This document shows, one piece after another, positions 49,330 through 60,777 of a DNA stretch of 64,000 nt. Numbering within the stretch: the stretch's first letter is position 1; the number at the start of each line of letters is the position of its first letter. Source of the DNA: Rosa chinensis. Taxonomy: Eukaryota > Streptophyta > Magnoliopsida > Rosales > Rosaceae. Both the position numbers and the translations under genes were made by a program. The notes under the pieces were generated by a model. The model was not told the DNA's origin, made no database searches, and saw only the letters and a program-made list of their open reading frames with translations. The stretch lies in the NCBI RefSeq assembly GCF_002994745.2, contig NC_037089.1, forward strand, positions 22,615,641 through 22,679,640. The letters are read 5' to 3'.

Positions 49330-49624
49330 GAGCAACTCCAACAGCTTCTCTATAATTTTTGTATTATAGGGAAGCAAAAGTCAAAACTTTAAGCAATTTT
49401 TCTTCTTCAACTCCAACAGATTCCCTAGTTTACAGCAATCTCTAAAATCTCCAAATTCTTCCTTAAAATTTTAGAGATTGCTGTAAATTTAGGGAATTTT
49501 GTTTTCTCTCTCCTCACTTTCCCTAAAATGGAGAAAGTTATAGGGAATCTGTTGGAGCAAAAGAGGCTCGTTTTTCCCTAAAATAGAGAAAAACTAAAAT
49601 ATGGAGAAGCTGTTGGAGTTGCTC
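49330..49624. mobile_element. PIF/Harbinger-type MITE
   Basis: A 295-bp element has terminal inverted repeats GAGCAACTCCAACAGC at the left and GCTGTTGGAGTTGCTC at the right, perfect over 16 bp. It has a TAA duplication at 49327-49329 and 49625-49627, typical of PIF/Harbinger. A second inverted pair lies inside (CTCCAACAGATTCCCTA and its inverse), and a third at the centre (TTTTAGAGATTGCTGTAAA and CAGCAATCTCTAAAAT), so the molecule can fold in nested hairpins. Confidence 0.92.
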
Positions 49625-49627
49625 TAA

Positions 49628-50645
49628 ATTGATCTGTTTAGAAAAATTAGGGAGTTGAATTCATATGCGAGAAATAGTTTTTCTTAAATTAGTCTATTTA
49701 AATTTAGGTGTCTATCGTGTGTACTTTTGGCTAATGCTATGTATTTTTTCATGTTTCCGGTTAGAGAATTTTAAATACATCCCCTCAATTACTCAATGCA
49801 CCCCCTTATATTTTTTTTTGTTATTTTTTTATCAAACTTCCATCTATGTCATTCCTTATTAAATAAATAAATGAGAAAAACTTATAAAAAAATAAAAAAA
49901 AGATCGGTTATGTATCATGAATTTGTAACACCCCCAAATTCTTTTTATGTCAACTAGTGTTTGAGTAAGAGTAATACAGTTTTGAGGCTCAAAATGACCT
50001 CATAAGCCCGAAAAAAAAACACTCATTTAAGGTATAATAATTATCATTCTGACACCGAACGTCAAATCTACAATATTTCTGTTTTACCTTTTCCTCAATC
50101 AATCTGCTCTTCAATTCTCTTCAATTCTTTCAGCCAAACGCTCTACATCACTATAAGATCTAACCAAAATGTTCATGATTCAAGATTCTACAAGGGGTTT
50201 CTGGCGATGAAAGAGATGGAAGGTTATGTCCAGAGAAACACACAATACATATGGGTTCATGTGATATGCTGATATCCTATATCCAGCAAGGCAAAATAGC
50301 ATAATCTGTGTATGATTATGTAAATTCTGCATCTAGAAATTAATATAACCAACTAAAGAAAACGGGTGCTTTGGAAAGATGAACCAAAAGAAAATTTCTT
50401 AAAAGTAAATGGATACGCCATTCAAAGTTTCCCACCTTAAATACAAAATCCAGCTTCCTTCCTACTCTATCCATAACTTTAGCCTCCAAACAAAAAACCT
50501 ACTTGCCTTGATTTCCCTACTCCTAGTCCTAATTAGAAGGTCAAGAGGTGGATTGGAGTGAGGGTCAGATGTTGGGTCAGCCGGATAATGTTAGCGGCTA
50601 ACAAAACATTATGGGAGAAACGAAACCACAACCTTTTTAGTCCCC
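49628..50645. other. Downstream flank of the AIL6-like gene
   Basis: AT-rich sequence to the left of the minus-strand AIL6-like gene. The part at about 50350-50645 is probably its 3' UTR. Nothing else can be named. Confidence 0.35.
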
Positions 50646-53600
50646 CTATGAATGATGAGTTTGGTACTGAGGCCAGAGAAAGAACTCAGCTGGCTGCTGC
50701 TGCTGCTGCTGCTGCTGCTGGGGCATCATCGCCATAGTCATCTGACTTGTTGCAATGTTAGGGTGCGATCCTGCTGAAGAATCCGAAGTAGTGCCATAGT
50801 AGTTATACGATTGGAACTGTTGGAGAAGGTTGTGATGATAAAGTGCTGCAGCATGATCATATGGAATTCCACAAGGGATGGTCTGAATTGGTTGCGCCAT
50901 GGAATTAGCAAAATTGATGTTGTTGCTGTTGCTGCCACTGCTGCACTGAGAATTCTGCTGCTGCTGATCATGGTTGGTCACAGATGGTTTCTGCTCTTCC
51001 GATTCAAGAGAGATCTTTAAGCGCTTCGCTGAACCACCAACAGGAAGAGAACTCTTGCCAATAGCTTCTACATCATATCGATTCATCTCGAAATTTGTTA
51101 CTGCATTGATGCCCCTAAACTTTATGGCTGCTATGTCATAGGCCTCTGCTGCTTCCTCTTCAGTAGCTGCCACCAGTTATAAAATGTGATGACACAATCT
51201 AAATGTGCATATGAACTCTTGTAGAAGAAAGAGTCGTCTATTGACAGACACTTCAACTCCTTATCTAAAGTCAGAATGTTTACCAAAAGTCCCTAGGTAA
51301 AGGTCTTTGTTCCCAGCAACACGGCCTATTCTTGCTTGCCAGCGACCTTGTTGATGATGCCTGCAAGAACAAATTACGTAGCAAATGAGCAAACCTTGTT
51401 TACGAAGCCGAAAAATAATACACAACACATGATCTTAAATAGGAATGACCAACAAACCAATTGAACATAGAAATACCAACCTTGTTACACCTCGGTACAT
51501 AGAAGCTCCCCTTGAAAAACCACTACTTTTCCTGCAAACATTGGGAAGACTTGCTTAACTTACTGCAGAACAGACCAATAGTATTTCAGAAACAACATGC
51601 TAGGGGTTGAGCAAACCTTCTGAGGGAAGCAATGAATTCTTGCTTGGTCACAAGTTTCATGTCTTCCAGTTCTTTGCTGTAAGTTGAAACCTGAGAACAT
51701 GAAAACCATCAGCTTAGTTTTTGACCTTCATAACGATTGGGATGCTAAATTGGTGTAGTAGCTTTAAAATTAATCCGTTCTGTGTATTACAGGAAAGTTG
51801 GTAGTCGCAGTAGGTCCCCAGTATTTCAGAGCAGCCAAATCATAAGCCCTTGCTGCCTTATCTTCCATGTCATATCCACCTGAAAATTAGAGTTCATTAT
51901 AAATCCTTCTGTAATTGAAAGTAACTACGCGGGAACTGAACTTTCCTTGTACCAAGGAAACAAGGAAAAACAAATTGCGTAAAGTCTTACCCAAGTAAAC
52001 TGTAGATCAGGACCAGTTGTTGAGTGACAGCAAGATTTCCACAATCCCACATTTTATGCAAAAGGTAAAACAAGATTAGAGCATCAGCTATAGTAGTCAA
52101 TTTTTTCTGCTTAGTACAGCAGTCACTTAATATAATAATCAAAACACAATTAAACTAAGAAACATGTGCTTTGAATGTCATAGTCAGCTAAAATAGTGAT
52201 ATGGTCCCGTCCCCAATACCCTGTTCCCATTTTTTCACAAGATAACTATATGCTCAAGTAATCAAAAATTTTGGCGTTGTGTGGGGCACATCGAAAGCAA
52301 ATAATAACTAATCTAACAGGCTAGTTTTAAGCATTAAAGAATTTATCAACTCCAGAGTTTTAAGCACCTTAGAATTTTCATAAATTTTGTACAAGGTACA
52401 AGCTTCCAATATCACTCAACTTTTTTGTCAGAGACCACCAAATTGTTTTCCCACCCAATTTACTTCATCACTATCCATAGGTATATGCTACTGCACATGA
52501 GATTCTGAGGTTCATGGGTGGCCCAGAATCTAGCAGCTAGCTAACTTTACCAGGCTACAGTCCAGCAAAGTCACTATCTACCAAGTTTAGGAGACAATAA
52601 AGGGATGCTGTATGTATCTATTTATGATAAAAAAATTTGAAGTGGGTGCTCCGGTCAAACCCCCAAGAACTTGTTGCAGAGATGAAAGCAAAAGCAAAAG
52701 TTAAAGCCAAGTTTCACAAGACCAAGTTTCATCGAGGTCTGCAAATTCAGGATCTGGTTGGCAATCTTGTCAATACACAAATCCAGAGTCTAATCTGTTT
52801 AACTGAGAGGGCAATGGACCGAAAGACCAGACAACAAAGCAATGCAAATTTAAACCCACATGAACATAATGGCAAAACGGCGGCCCATCTGATCAAATCA
52901 GTTTGATTGAAAGCAAGTAAAGAGAAGAAAGCAAGCTCAGAGCAGAAAATATCAAAGTACCATATTGTACCAATTAGATAACCATCAATCAATCATGTGA
53001 GACTAATGAAAAAGTATGCAAATTTGAATCCAGGGCCCCTCCCAGAAAAGTAGCAAAACCTCCAAGCGCCCCCATAATTAAAGGCTCCGCCTTTGAAAAT
53101 TGCATGCAAGCTTCTTTTCAGTGCTAAAGTCCCTCAATGCATTATGTACATGATTTGTACTGTGCATAATAATCTAACATTCATAATTTCTCACTCTGAA
53201 AATGAATAATAATGCAGATTTGAGACAGAGAGAGAGTTAGACAGAGAGAGAAATAGGACCTTGACGTCCTTTCCTGGCCTGACCCTCTCTTCTACAGCTG
53301 TTATCCCAGAGATGCGCTTCATATCTACCCGTCCAACGATGTCTGTAGCAACCAAATACAAAAATCATATTTCTGAGTCAGAAACATAGAGACTCCTTGT
53401 ACTATGCATGAATATGACCCAATACAAAATATGACCTCCTCCGTTCAGACTGGTGCATTCATCTTTTTTCCCTTGAATTAAACTAATCAATCACACTCAC
53501 AAAGTTTAGTCAAACGAGGGATTGAAAGGCCCAAGACCCAGTTCTTCATTAAAACCTCAATATTATTATTCTTAGTATATGCATTGATTTCTCATATTAT

Positions 53601-54617
53601 TTTTACCGAGAACAGAAAAAACCCAAATGAACCATGAACATTAAATCAGGTAGAAAACCCAGAAAGATTTAATTACCTAGTAACTCCTCTGTAAATTGAA
53701 GTCCTCTGCCCAAAAGTATCAGATATTTTCTTAGTGCTATCAGTGTCCACCGCAACAATAGCCTTTTCACGATTCGAGGTCTGAGTACTAGTATTCGTAT
53801 TAGTGACCCCAAGAGACAAAGCATTGCTTGTGTTCGTTGCACCACAGCTCGAGAAACCCAACTCGTTCCCAATCGACTCAACCGAGTGACCCGTAAACTC
53901 GGCGCAAGCGAGCTGAGTCCTGGCCATGGAGGCCGAGTCCTCGACCTCGGAGCCCGAGTTAGCCGAAAAGGCTTGGAACCCAGTAATCGCCTTGAGATCC
54001 TGGTTCTGGTGGTGGTCACCAAAGTAGGCCGAGCCCTGGTCGTAGATTTGGGTCAGCGACGAGTCCTGCGTCTCCGTTTGGCTATCGGCGTAGCGCACCA
54101 TGGAGTCTCCGAGAAAGTCCTCGAGCTTGGGAATCGGCTGGTTCTGGGTTTGTGGGTCGATGAAGCTCGCAAGCGAATCGGAGTGGGTCTGTTTCGTTTG
54201 CTGGTCTTCCTCGCCTTCCGTGTAGAACACTTCGGATTTCGGGTTCGTCCACCCTGAGAAAAACAAACAAATTATGGGTCTGATTATTACGTCGACATGC
54301 AGTTAGAGCTTTCTCAACTTTATCAGGCAAGCTGCTCGGTTTTCAACTCGGGTAAAAACTCGAGTCGGCCATTGATATGATTTCCGGGCCAACCAAACAC
54401 AGCATAAGCTAAAAATTGCAAGGAGAGTTAAGTAGTGAATATGTTTAGATCATTTACCGTTGGCGTAGAAGTTGTCGAGGTAGTAATGAGGAGAGGGAGC
54501 AGTAACAGCGGCGGTATCGTAAGCCTGAGCGAAGGGAGACTCGGACTCGGAGGAGGACCTTAGCATTTCCATGGGGGACATTAAGGAGAAGGATAGCCAA
54601 TTAGTCGCCGGAGCCAT
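50646..54617 (-). CDS. AIL6: AINTEGUMENTA-like AP2 transcription factor (AIL6/PLT3 type)
   Basis: Nine coding exons on the minus strand: 54617-54458, 54253-53677, 53342-53260, 51999-51991, 51879-51791, 51690-51617, 51531-51481, 51360-51284 and 51166-50646. All borders are GT/AG and the phases sum to 546 residues. The N-terminus ([19 protein letters not shown]) and the block [16 protein letters not shown] are euANT signatures. Two AP2 DNA-binding domains follow, about 239-311 ([20 protein letters not shown]) and about 341-400 ([20 protein letters not shown]), joined by the conserved linker. The C-terminus ends in nine Gln (523-531) and [15 protein letters not shown]. By homology it is a nuclear activator of meristem and organ-primordium growth. 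AIL6 fits better than AIL5 or AIL7 by these N- and C-terminal blocks, but the paralogue call is a judgement. Confidence 0.94.
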
Positions 54618-55145
54618 TTCTTTTAAATTCAAACTAGAAATCGGGCGTTTCGGTTTTTCTTTCGTCACCTCGCAATAAATCTGAAAGCACGAAGCAAAGC
54701 ATGCACAGGATCACCACATTGGAACAAAATTAAATTTTTTTTCCCCAGGAAGAAACCAAAAAAAAAGAAGCAAGTAAAAACAAACAACCACTTGAGGTGG
54801 TGAAACTGATTCAATTTTTTTTTTTTCCTTCTTTCTTCTTCTTCTGCTCACCTTAAAAACTGAAACTGACTCAACGGTTACAGAGACTGTAATCTCATCT
54901 GGGTTTTTACGATAATCACGAAGCGGAAGGCAAGTTTCACTTGGAGGTTACTGGGCCTTGTAGTTGGCACAGAAGGGGGGAGTGATGAAATTACAGAGAT
55001 AAGAGACCTAGAAACCCAATGCATGCAGAGCCATTTGGGTTTTTAAGCTATAGGGAGATAAACTTCTCAAGTGGGTTTTTTGGGAGGGATAGAAAGATAG
55101 ATAGAGAGAATCTGAGAAGATGATGGGTTATAAACTTATAAGAAG

Positions 55146-55177
<32 letters not shown>

Positions 55178-55833
55178 AGGGAGTAAATAATGATAAGACT
55201 TTTGGGTGCTGGGGGAAGAGAAAAATGGTCCGAAACAAGGTTGCGAAAGATCCGGGCTGGGCGGAAATGGGAGAATTTTGTTAGGGTTTGTTTGTTTCTT
55301 TCGGCTGCCTCAGCTACCCTCTGGTAACTTTTTGTAAAATAAAACTTTTTTATTTTTTACCAAATGGGGCCTTTGTCACTCCCTTCAAACACTTGTCTTA
55401 CATGCAGCTTTAACATAATAATCTATTCAGAGGCTATGTATCTCACTCAGATCTGGTCCACCTGGATGTATTTGACCCACCTCCCAAATTTCAAATTTTT
55501 TATGCCACCACATCTTCATTACTGTTTTCAACTTTTCTTTGCAAAATAAATTAAATAGTTATAAATTTTACGGTATGTTAATGTATCAATCTACGATTCT
55601 AAATGAGTTTTATCTATTCGGACAATAACACATTGTTAAATTTCTTGCTAGTCTATCACTATAAAAAGACAGTCTATAGTGATATTTGAATTATAAATAT
55701 GCATTGTAATATATAACTTATACAATTCACGATAACAATAAAACTTAACAGACATCATACCTAACGAAACTTTACAACTAACACAATTAACGTTAACTAT
55801 GAAAAATAAAAGTCCATACAATCTAAGTACAGG
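54618..55833 (-). promoter_or_regulatory. 5' leader and promoter region of the AIL6-like gene
   Basis: This is sequence upstream of the start codon at 54617. It contains T- and CT-rich leader-like tracts (about 54810-54850) and a GA tract at 55147-55184 that is CT-rich on the coding strand, a common feature of plant 5' UTRs and core promoters. The rest is AT-rich. The promoter is bounded on the far side by the hAT element at 55834. Confidence 0.4.
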
Positions 55834-57377
55834 CAATGGCGGAGCTAGAATTTTAAAATAGGGTGGGCTAAAAAAAAATTTAATAAAGGTTTACTAATGC
55901 TTTAAATTATTATTTTTTCCCTAAGTTTTACTAGTAAAATGTTTTATTCTTTCCTTAAATTAAACCACATCATATATTAATTACATATTAAATAATCAAA
56001 TAGCTAACTGATCCAAAAAAATCAACATTATAACGTTTGATAGAAATTCTATAACAAAAGTCTAAGACAAAAGAACATATCTACTCAAAGTATTAGCTTA
56101 ACTAACCATAAATGCTCCACAAAACTCAGACGGCTCTTGATCTAGGGTTTTTCGATTTTCTTCTCGTCGGCGCTGGTTCGCCGTTTTGGGCTGCTGCCGG
56201 ACGGGCTCTTGAATGCTAATGCCTAGGCGGCTTTTGGTGGGGAGTTTTGGCTCGAAGGTCTGCCGAATGGGTGGAGGTGGAGCCCAGATCTTTTTTCTGA
56301 GTCGAGGTCGAGTTGTACAGAGGCGGTGGGTTTGGCCATGAGCTTCTAGAACCTGTGGAGCAATCTTCGTCATGGGATTCCCAGAGCTGGAGGAGGCAGT
56401 GGCTATGGCGAAGTCGAAGCAGATCGTTCGTGGAGGCGCGGGGGCTTTGGTGGTTTGGTTGGATTGCTGTGGCAGCGTGGATATGGGGGATCTGGTCGGA
56501 TCGAGAGGGCCCGGGTGGCTTGTTGGTTATGGGCAATCTCGTGGGGTGGTTGCGGCGGCGAAGTTTCTGGATGGTGGTGGTCGGCGACTACACCGAAGCT
56601 GTGCACAGATTTTGGTTTGGAGGTGGTGTTTGGGCTAGGCTTAGGGCACCCTTCTCTGCTGGGCCGTGAGCTGGACTTCCTCTCTTGGAGTTGTCCTTTT
56701 GGGCTTTTATTTTGGGATGGAGTGTTTTCCCTAGGTCCATTGCTATGTTTTAGTTTATCTAAATACAATAATTTCTTGTTTAGGAACCTATGCAGTTTTG
56801 TGCACTTTATGTACTTCTAGCGCCTCTAGGGTAGTACCGAAAGAGGACTCTCGCTATGACTACGTACTTAATTGTCTTACGAGTGGGTCTTTAGTTACGT
56901 ACCATTGTGGGTACTACCACTAACTTCTTGTATTCTGCGGATGGGTATGTACCGGCCTATTTTGGCTTGTGATGCAATATATTGGAACTTGTTTTGGGTT
57001 TGATTAAAAAAAAAACATATCTACTCAAATTTTATCTTGTGCTCTTGAATAGAACCAAAAATCTTTAATTATTGAATTTGTATCATAATTCTAAGCCAAC
57101 TCTTATTCTGACTTAATTTACCTAAAAAAAAGCAAGTTTTTTATGTGAATATGTCTCTTAAAACATAATAGAAAATAAAACACAACCAAATACTTCAAGC
57201 AAATAAATAACATAGATATGACAAAAAAAAATTAACATATGGGCTAACTTTAGAAATTTGAAGTGGGCTACTTTTTAATATTTAATTTTTTAAACTAAAT
57301 TTAAGCTATAAATTAATGTTTTTTCAAATTTGGGGTGGGTTGTAGCCCAGCGGAGCCCGTGTGTAGCTACGCCTTTG
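55834..57377. mobile_element. hAT element, with a retroposon inserted in it
   Basis: The termini are CAATGGCGGAGCTAG at the left and the inverse of CAAAGGCGTAGCTAC at the right. A perfect 8-bp duplication, AGTACAGG, lies at 55826-55833 and 57378-57385. Without the inserted retroposon (about 940 bp) the element is about 600 bp. It has no transposase. The insertion of the retroposon must postdate the hAT copy. Confidence 0.88.
56090..57013 (+). mobile_element. Poly(A)-ended GC-rich retroposon nested in the hAT element
   Basis: A 924-bp insertion ends in a short A run at about 57006-57013. It is flanked by a perfect 16-bp duplication, AACATATCTACTCAAA, at 56074-56089 and 57014-57029. The interior is GC-rich with several overlapping Gly/Trp-rich frames on both strands, none with a known domain. 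The length and tail resemble those at 16045 and 20406. It inserted after the surrounding hAT element, so it is younger than it. Confidence 0.88.
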
Positions 57378-57385
57378 AGTACAGG

Positions 57386-60043
57386 CGCTTTAAATTGAGC
57401 ACCGCTGTCTAACAGATGTGACCGGAAGACATGCCACCAACCATAAGTTCCATAAAAATCTTTCACATTGGAGTTCATATTTTATCCATTGAAATATCAT
57501 GGGTTAATTAGGAATGGACACAAGTTGTCAATTTGCCACTTCCTTATTATGTTGTTAGACATGTTACATCTTCTCAATATTTTGTTTTCTTGCTTCAGTT
57601 GATTCCGCAAGTTCTATTTAAAATTTTCATAGACTTCTCATCAATATATATCCTCTATTTGATGATATTTGTGTTGAAATTTTTGTTTGTAAGGTCCTTG
57701 TTATTGTTGCGGTACTAAATTATTCAATAACCAATGTCTTCTACCTATGTTTTATTTTTCTTTTAAATAAATTGTCAATTTACTCATTCTACATCTCTTT
57801 TTAATGTTATATCTAAGTTTGAGTTGCATCAATAGATCATATCCGTTTATTCATCTTTGTGAATAAATATGCATATTCAAACTATAAACCATACATAAGA
57901 CTTTCTGCTAACTTTAGGCTCATGAGACCGGTTTCTTTGTTTTTTGAGTTTCTTGGCCTTCTGAGCACGGGGAGGGTGTAGAGAGGGAGGCAAGAAGCCA
58001 AGAACTATACTTTCAGAGAAGTAGCGGTTCAAATCTTATATGAATTTTGAGAGTAATTAGTTATGTTATTTGATTAAAATGAATTTGTAAAAACCTGACT
58101 CAGTGTATTGAGATTTTGTTATCGAGATTTGAAAGTGGTTGATTAATATAAAATAAATTTTCTTTTGGTAAAATAAAACACTATATGGCACATAGATGTC
58201 AAAAAGTGAAATTGACCAAAATGTTGGAAAGTTTGTACTGAATTCAAAGATTGATTCTACAACTATGTAAGGTACACCCAAAGTGGGACGTAATGTTTCA
58301 CAAAAGTAACATGGAGAAAGCACCATTTTTACAAGTTAATTACACTCCATCCCATCTTATCAATCGAAAAAAAAAACTACACTCCATCTTTAATTGGTCA
58401 ATGCAAGAATGAACTGTCAACAGTGCTGCTATCCTGTAAATATAGCCAATTAAGAACTTTTCTGCTGCTATAAAAAGTGACAAACTAAGAAGGAATAAAG
58501 GAAGCTCTAAGTTTTGGGGCTACAAATGAAAGAAGTGGGAGACAAGTGACCAAAAAAACCGGGAAACAATGAGCCCGATCATCAGGCAGGTTTTGCTTCC
58601 TCTCTGTGAAATAATTTGGATCCAAGGTCCCCCAGCTTTTAAGGGCAGTGATTTTGGCAGATTAATTTGCTTAAACCAGTGCCTGTATATTAACATATAT
58701 TTACCTATGATGTAGCCACTATCCAGTAAATCTCTGCTGTTATTTTACTTTTACTAGTCAATTTATAGGTTATATTTTTTTACTAGTGTCTGGGAATAGT
58801 GACCATAAGAAGTGGAGTTTTGTCTGTTGAGGGACAACAATTTCGGAATTTATGCGCACGGGGGGTTGATGGTAACTCAAGGTAAAACCACTCGAATCAC
58901 GCTTATGCATGTACGTGCTTAGTTTAAACGATTTGTCTGCCAACGATAGTTTATACTGCTCCTTTGAGGGATTTTGTTAGCCAAAATAATTAGAAAGTTT
59001 GACCATAAACGAACAGCTAATGTTATGACCATTGAGGACTAGCCAAAGCCAAAATGTTGGTGACCGTAGGCCGTAGGGCATATCAACAAATCTACATCCC
59101 GGCCACCTCTTTCCTTTGGAGAGTGTATTGTGTTCCTCTTCCTCACAAACTACATTCGCTTCAAGGCGATGTTGTGAATTTCAATACGGGTACCTCATCT
59201 GAACTTCCTTGCCTCTCTAAATTCAGGTTCAAAAGAAATGGATGTAGTAATTAATTTGTTGTTTGTAAAGTAAGTATGCTTAATTGTTTTAGTATTGGAT
59301 GAGATTGATAATTGGTGTTGCAGTTTGAGTTTTTGCGCAATCAATTGATGTTTGCATGTTTATTAGTAAATTGACGCATGAAGTGTATTGAAAACACAAA
59401 TAAATTTTAAAACAAGATAAAAGAAGAATAACAAAAGCTTGTGTAAACTACCCAACCCAAAATTGAGTCAAACCTATTTGGCTATTTCATTGATTTAAGT
59501 TCATATCCAGTTCTGTTTTGTGGTTAACAAACTTCACATAATTAATTGGTGCTCGAGTTGCATGCACGGTTGGAGCTGTAATTATTATTATTTTTTCAAA
59601 TCAAATCGATTGGAGCTACAACTTAAAAATGAGCGCTTTAATAACTTTTGTACATATTTGAATTTTCTTAAAAAGCATGAGCTCTTAGAGTCCCAGTAAT
59701 TAAATAATGGGAAAATTGTCGTGTGCAATTGATTGTGTGATTAATCGACTACAGGGCATTCATGAGCATCAATTCACTGCTGCTAGCTAGCTTTGACCAA
59801 ATTACCGTTTTGGTCAAGATTTAGGCTACCTAGCTATAATCTTAATTCAGCCAGCCAGTAGTTTTAACTCTTAATTAATCTACTAGATTAATGCCCTCTA
59901 CGGGGGTAGAGCTACTAATTTGGACTGGTCATACATACGAAACCAGTCCTCGCATAAAATTACAAGACGTAGAGTTTTGACCTACGCAAGCAAACCAGCA
60001 AAGTAGGTTTTGACGCTTCTGTTAGACTGTTTGAACAAAAACA

Positions 60044-60046
<3 letters not shown>
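57386..60046. other. Intergenic DNA, no gene recognised
   Basis: AT-rich sequence with no matching termini. A 66-codon frame at 59054-59254 has no known domain. Nothing else can be assigned. Confidence 0.3.

Positions 60047-60092
<46 letters not shown>
60047..60092. repeat. (AT)n microsatellite
   Basis: An uninterrupted AT run of about 23 units directly left of a fold-back element. A GT run (60503-60522) followed by a TA run lies on that element's other side. Confidence 0.97.
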
Positions 60093-60094
<2 letters not shown>

Positions 60095-60103
60095 CTTTGC
60101 TCA

Positions 60104-60498
60104 GGTGCGGATATCTGCACCTAAGAAAAAAAGGTGCGGATTTTCAGTTTTGACCTACTTTTTGATCATATTTACACATCTTAACCATTCAGTTTTTAGG
60201 TCCTAATGTATAGATCACATGTGCAAAATTTCAGCCAAATTGGTGATCATTAAGGCATCAAAAACTGCAATTTACACGAACGAACCGAATTTGCAGAACC
60301 GGAACCGTTCGTGTACATTGTTGTAAATTGCAGTTTTGGATGCCTTAACAATCACCAATTTGGCTGAAATTTTGCAGAGGTGATCTATACATTATGACCT
60401 AAAAACTGAACGGTTAAGATGTGAAAATATGATCGAAAAGTGGGTCAAAACCTAAAATCTGTACCTAAGAAAAACTGCGGACGTCCGTAGTGGAGAAG
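60104..60498. mobile_element. Fold-back MITE-like element between microsatellites
   Basis: Left and right halves are inverted copies, sharing CACATCTTAAC, TCAGTTTTTAGGTC, ATTTCAGCCAAATTGGTGAT and AACTGCAATTTACA blocks. The arms are about 180 bp with a short centre near 60280-60310. Long arms suggest a Mutator-type MITE. No target duplication could be read, since the flanks are simple repeats. Confidence 0.75.
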
Positions 60499-60500
60499 CG

Positions 60501-60534
<34 letters not shown>

Positions 60535-60777
60535 CTGCAAGTAATTAAAATATGGCACTTAGGGTTCTTTGCATGAGACGTGGCCTCACGCCCAGCTCGT
60601 TCATTTGCCAAGAGCGACAAACAGCAAGAGAAAAGAGAAGAGAAAATAGAGAGAGAAAGGGACACCTTATTCCTTCATCTAGGGTTTTCTACTTTCATTT
60701 TCATCAGCAAAAGAGGCACTGGTTTTGGTTGCTTTCAAGTAATTATATAAACACTGCATGCAATTTGATCGGTCATG

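Noticed and set aside
52637..52906. 89-codon frame
   Set aside because: It lies in the long intron between the 83-nt exon and the 9-nt micro-exon of the AIL6-like gene and has no domain.
53886..54257. 123-codon plus-strand frame
   Set aside because: Antisense of exon 2 of the AIL6-like gene.
56313..56820. Gly/Trp-rich frames of about 120 codons
   Set aside because: They lie inside a nested retroposon with target duplications and overlap one another on both strands.
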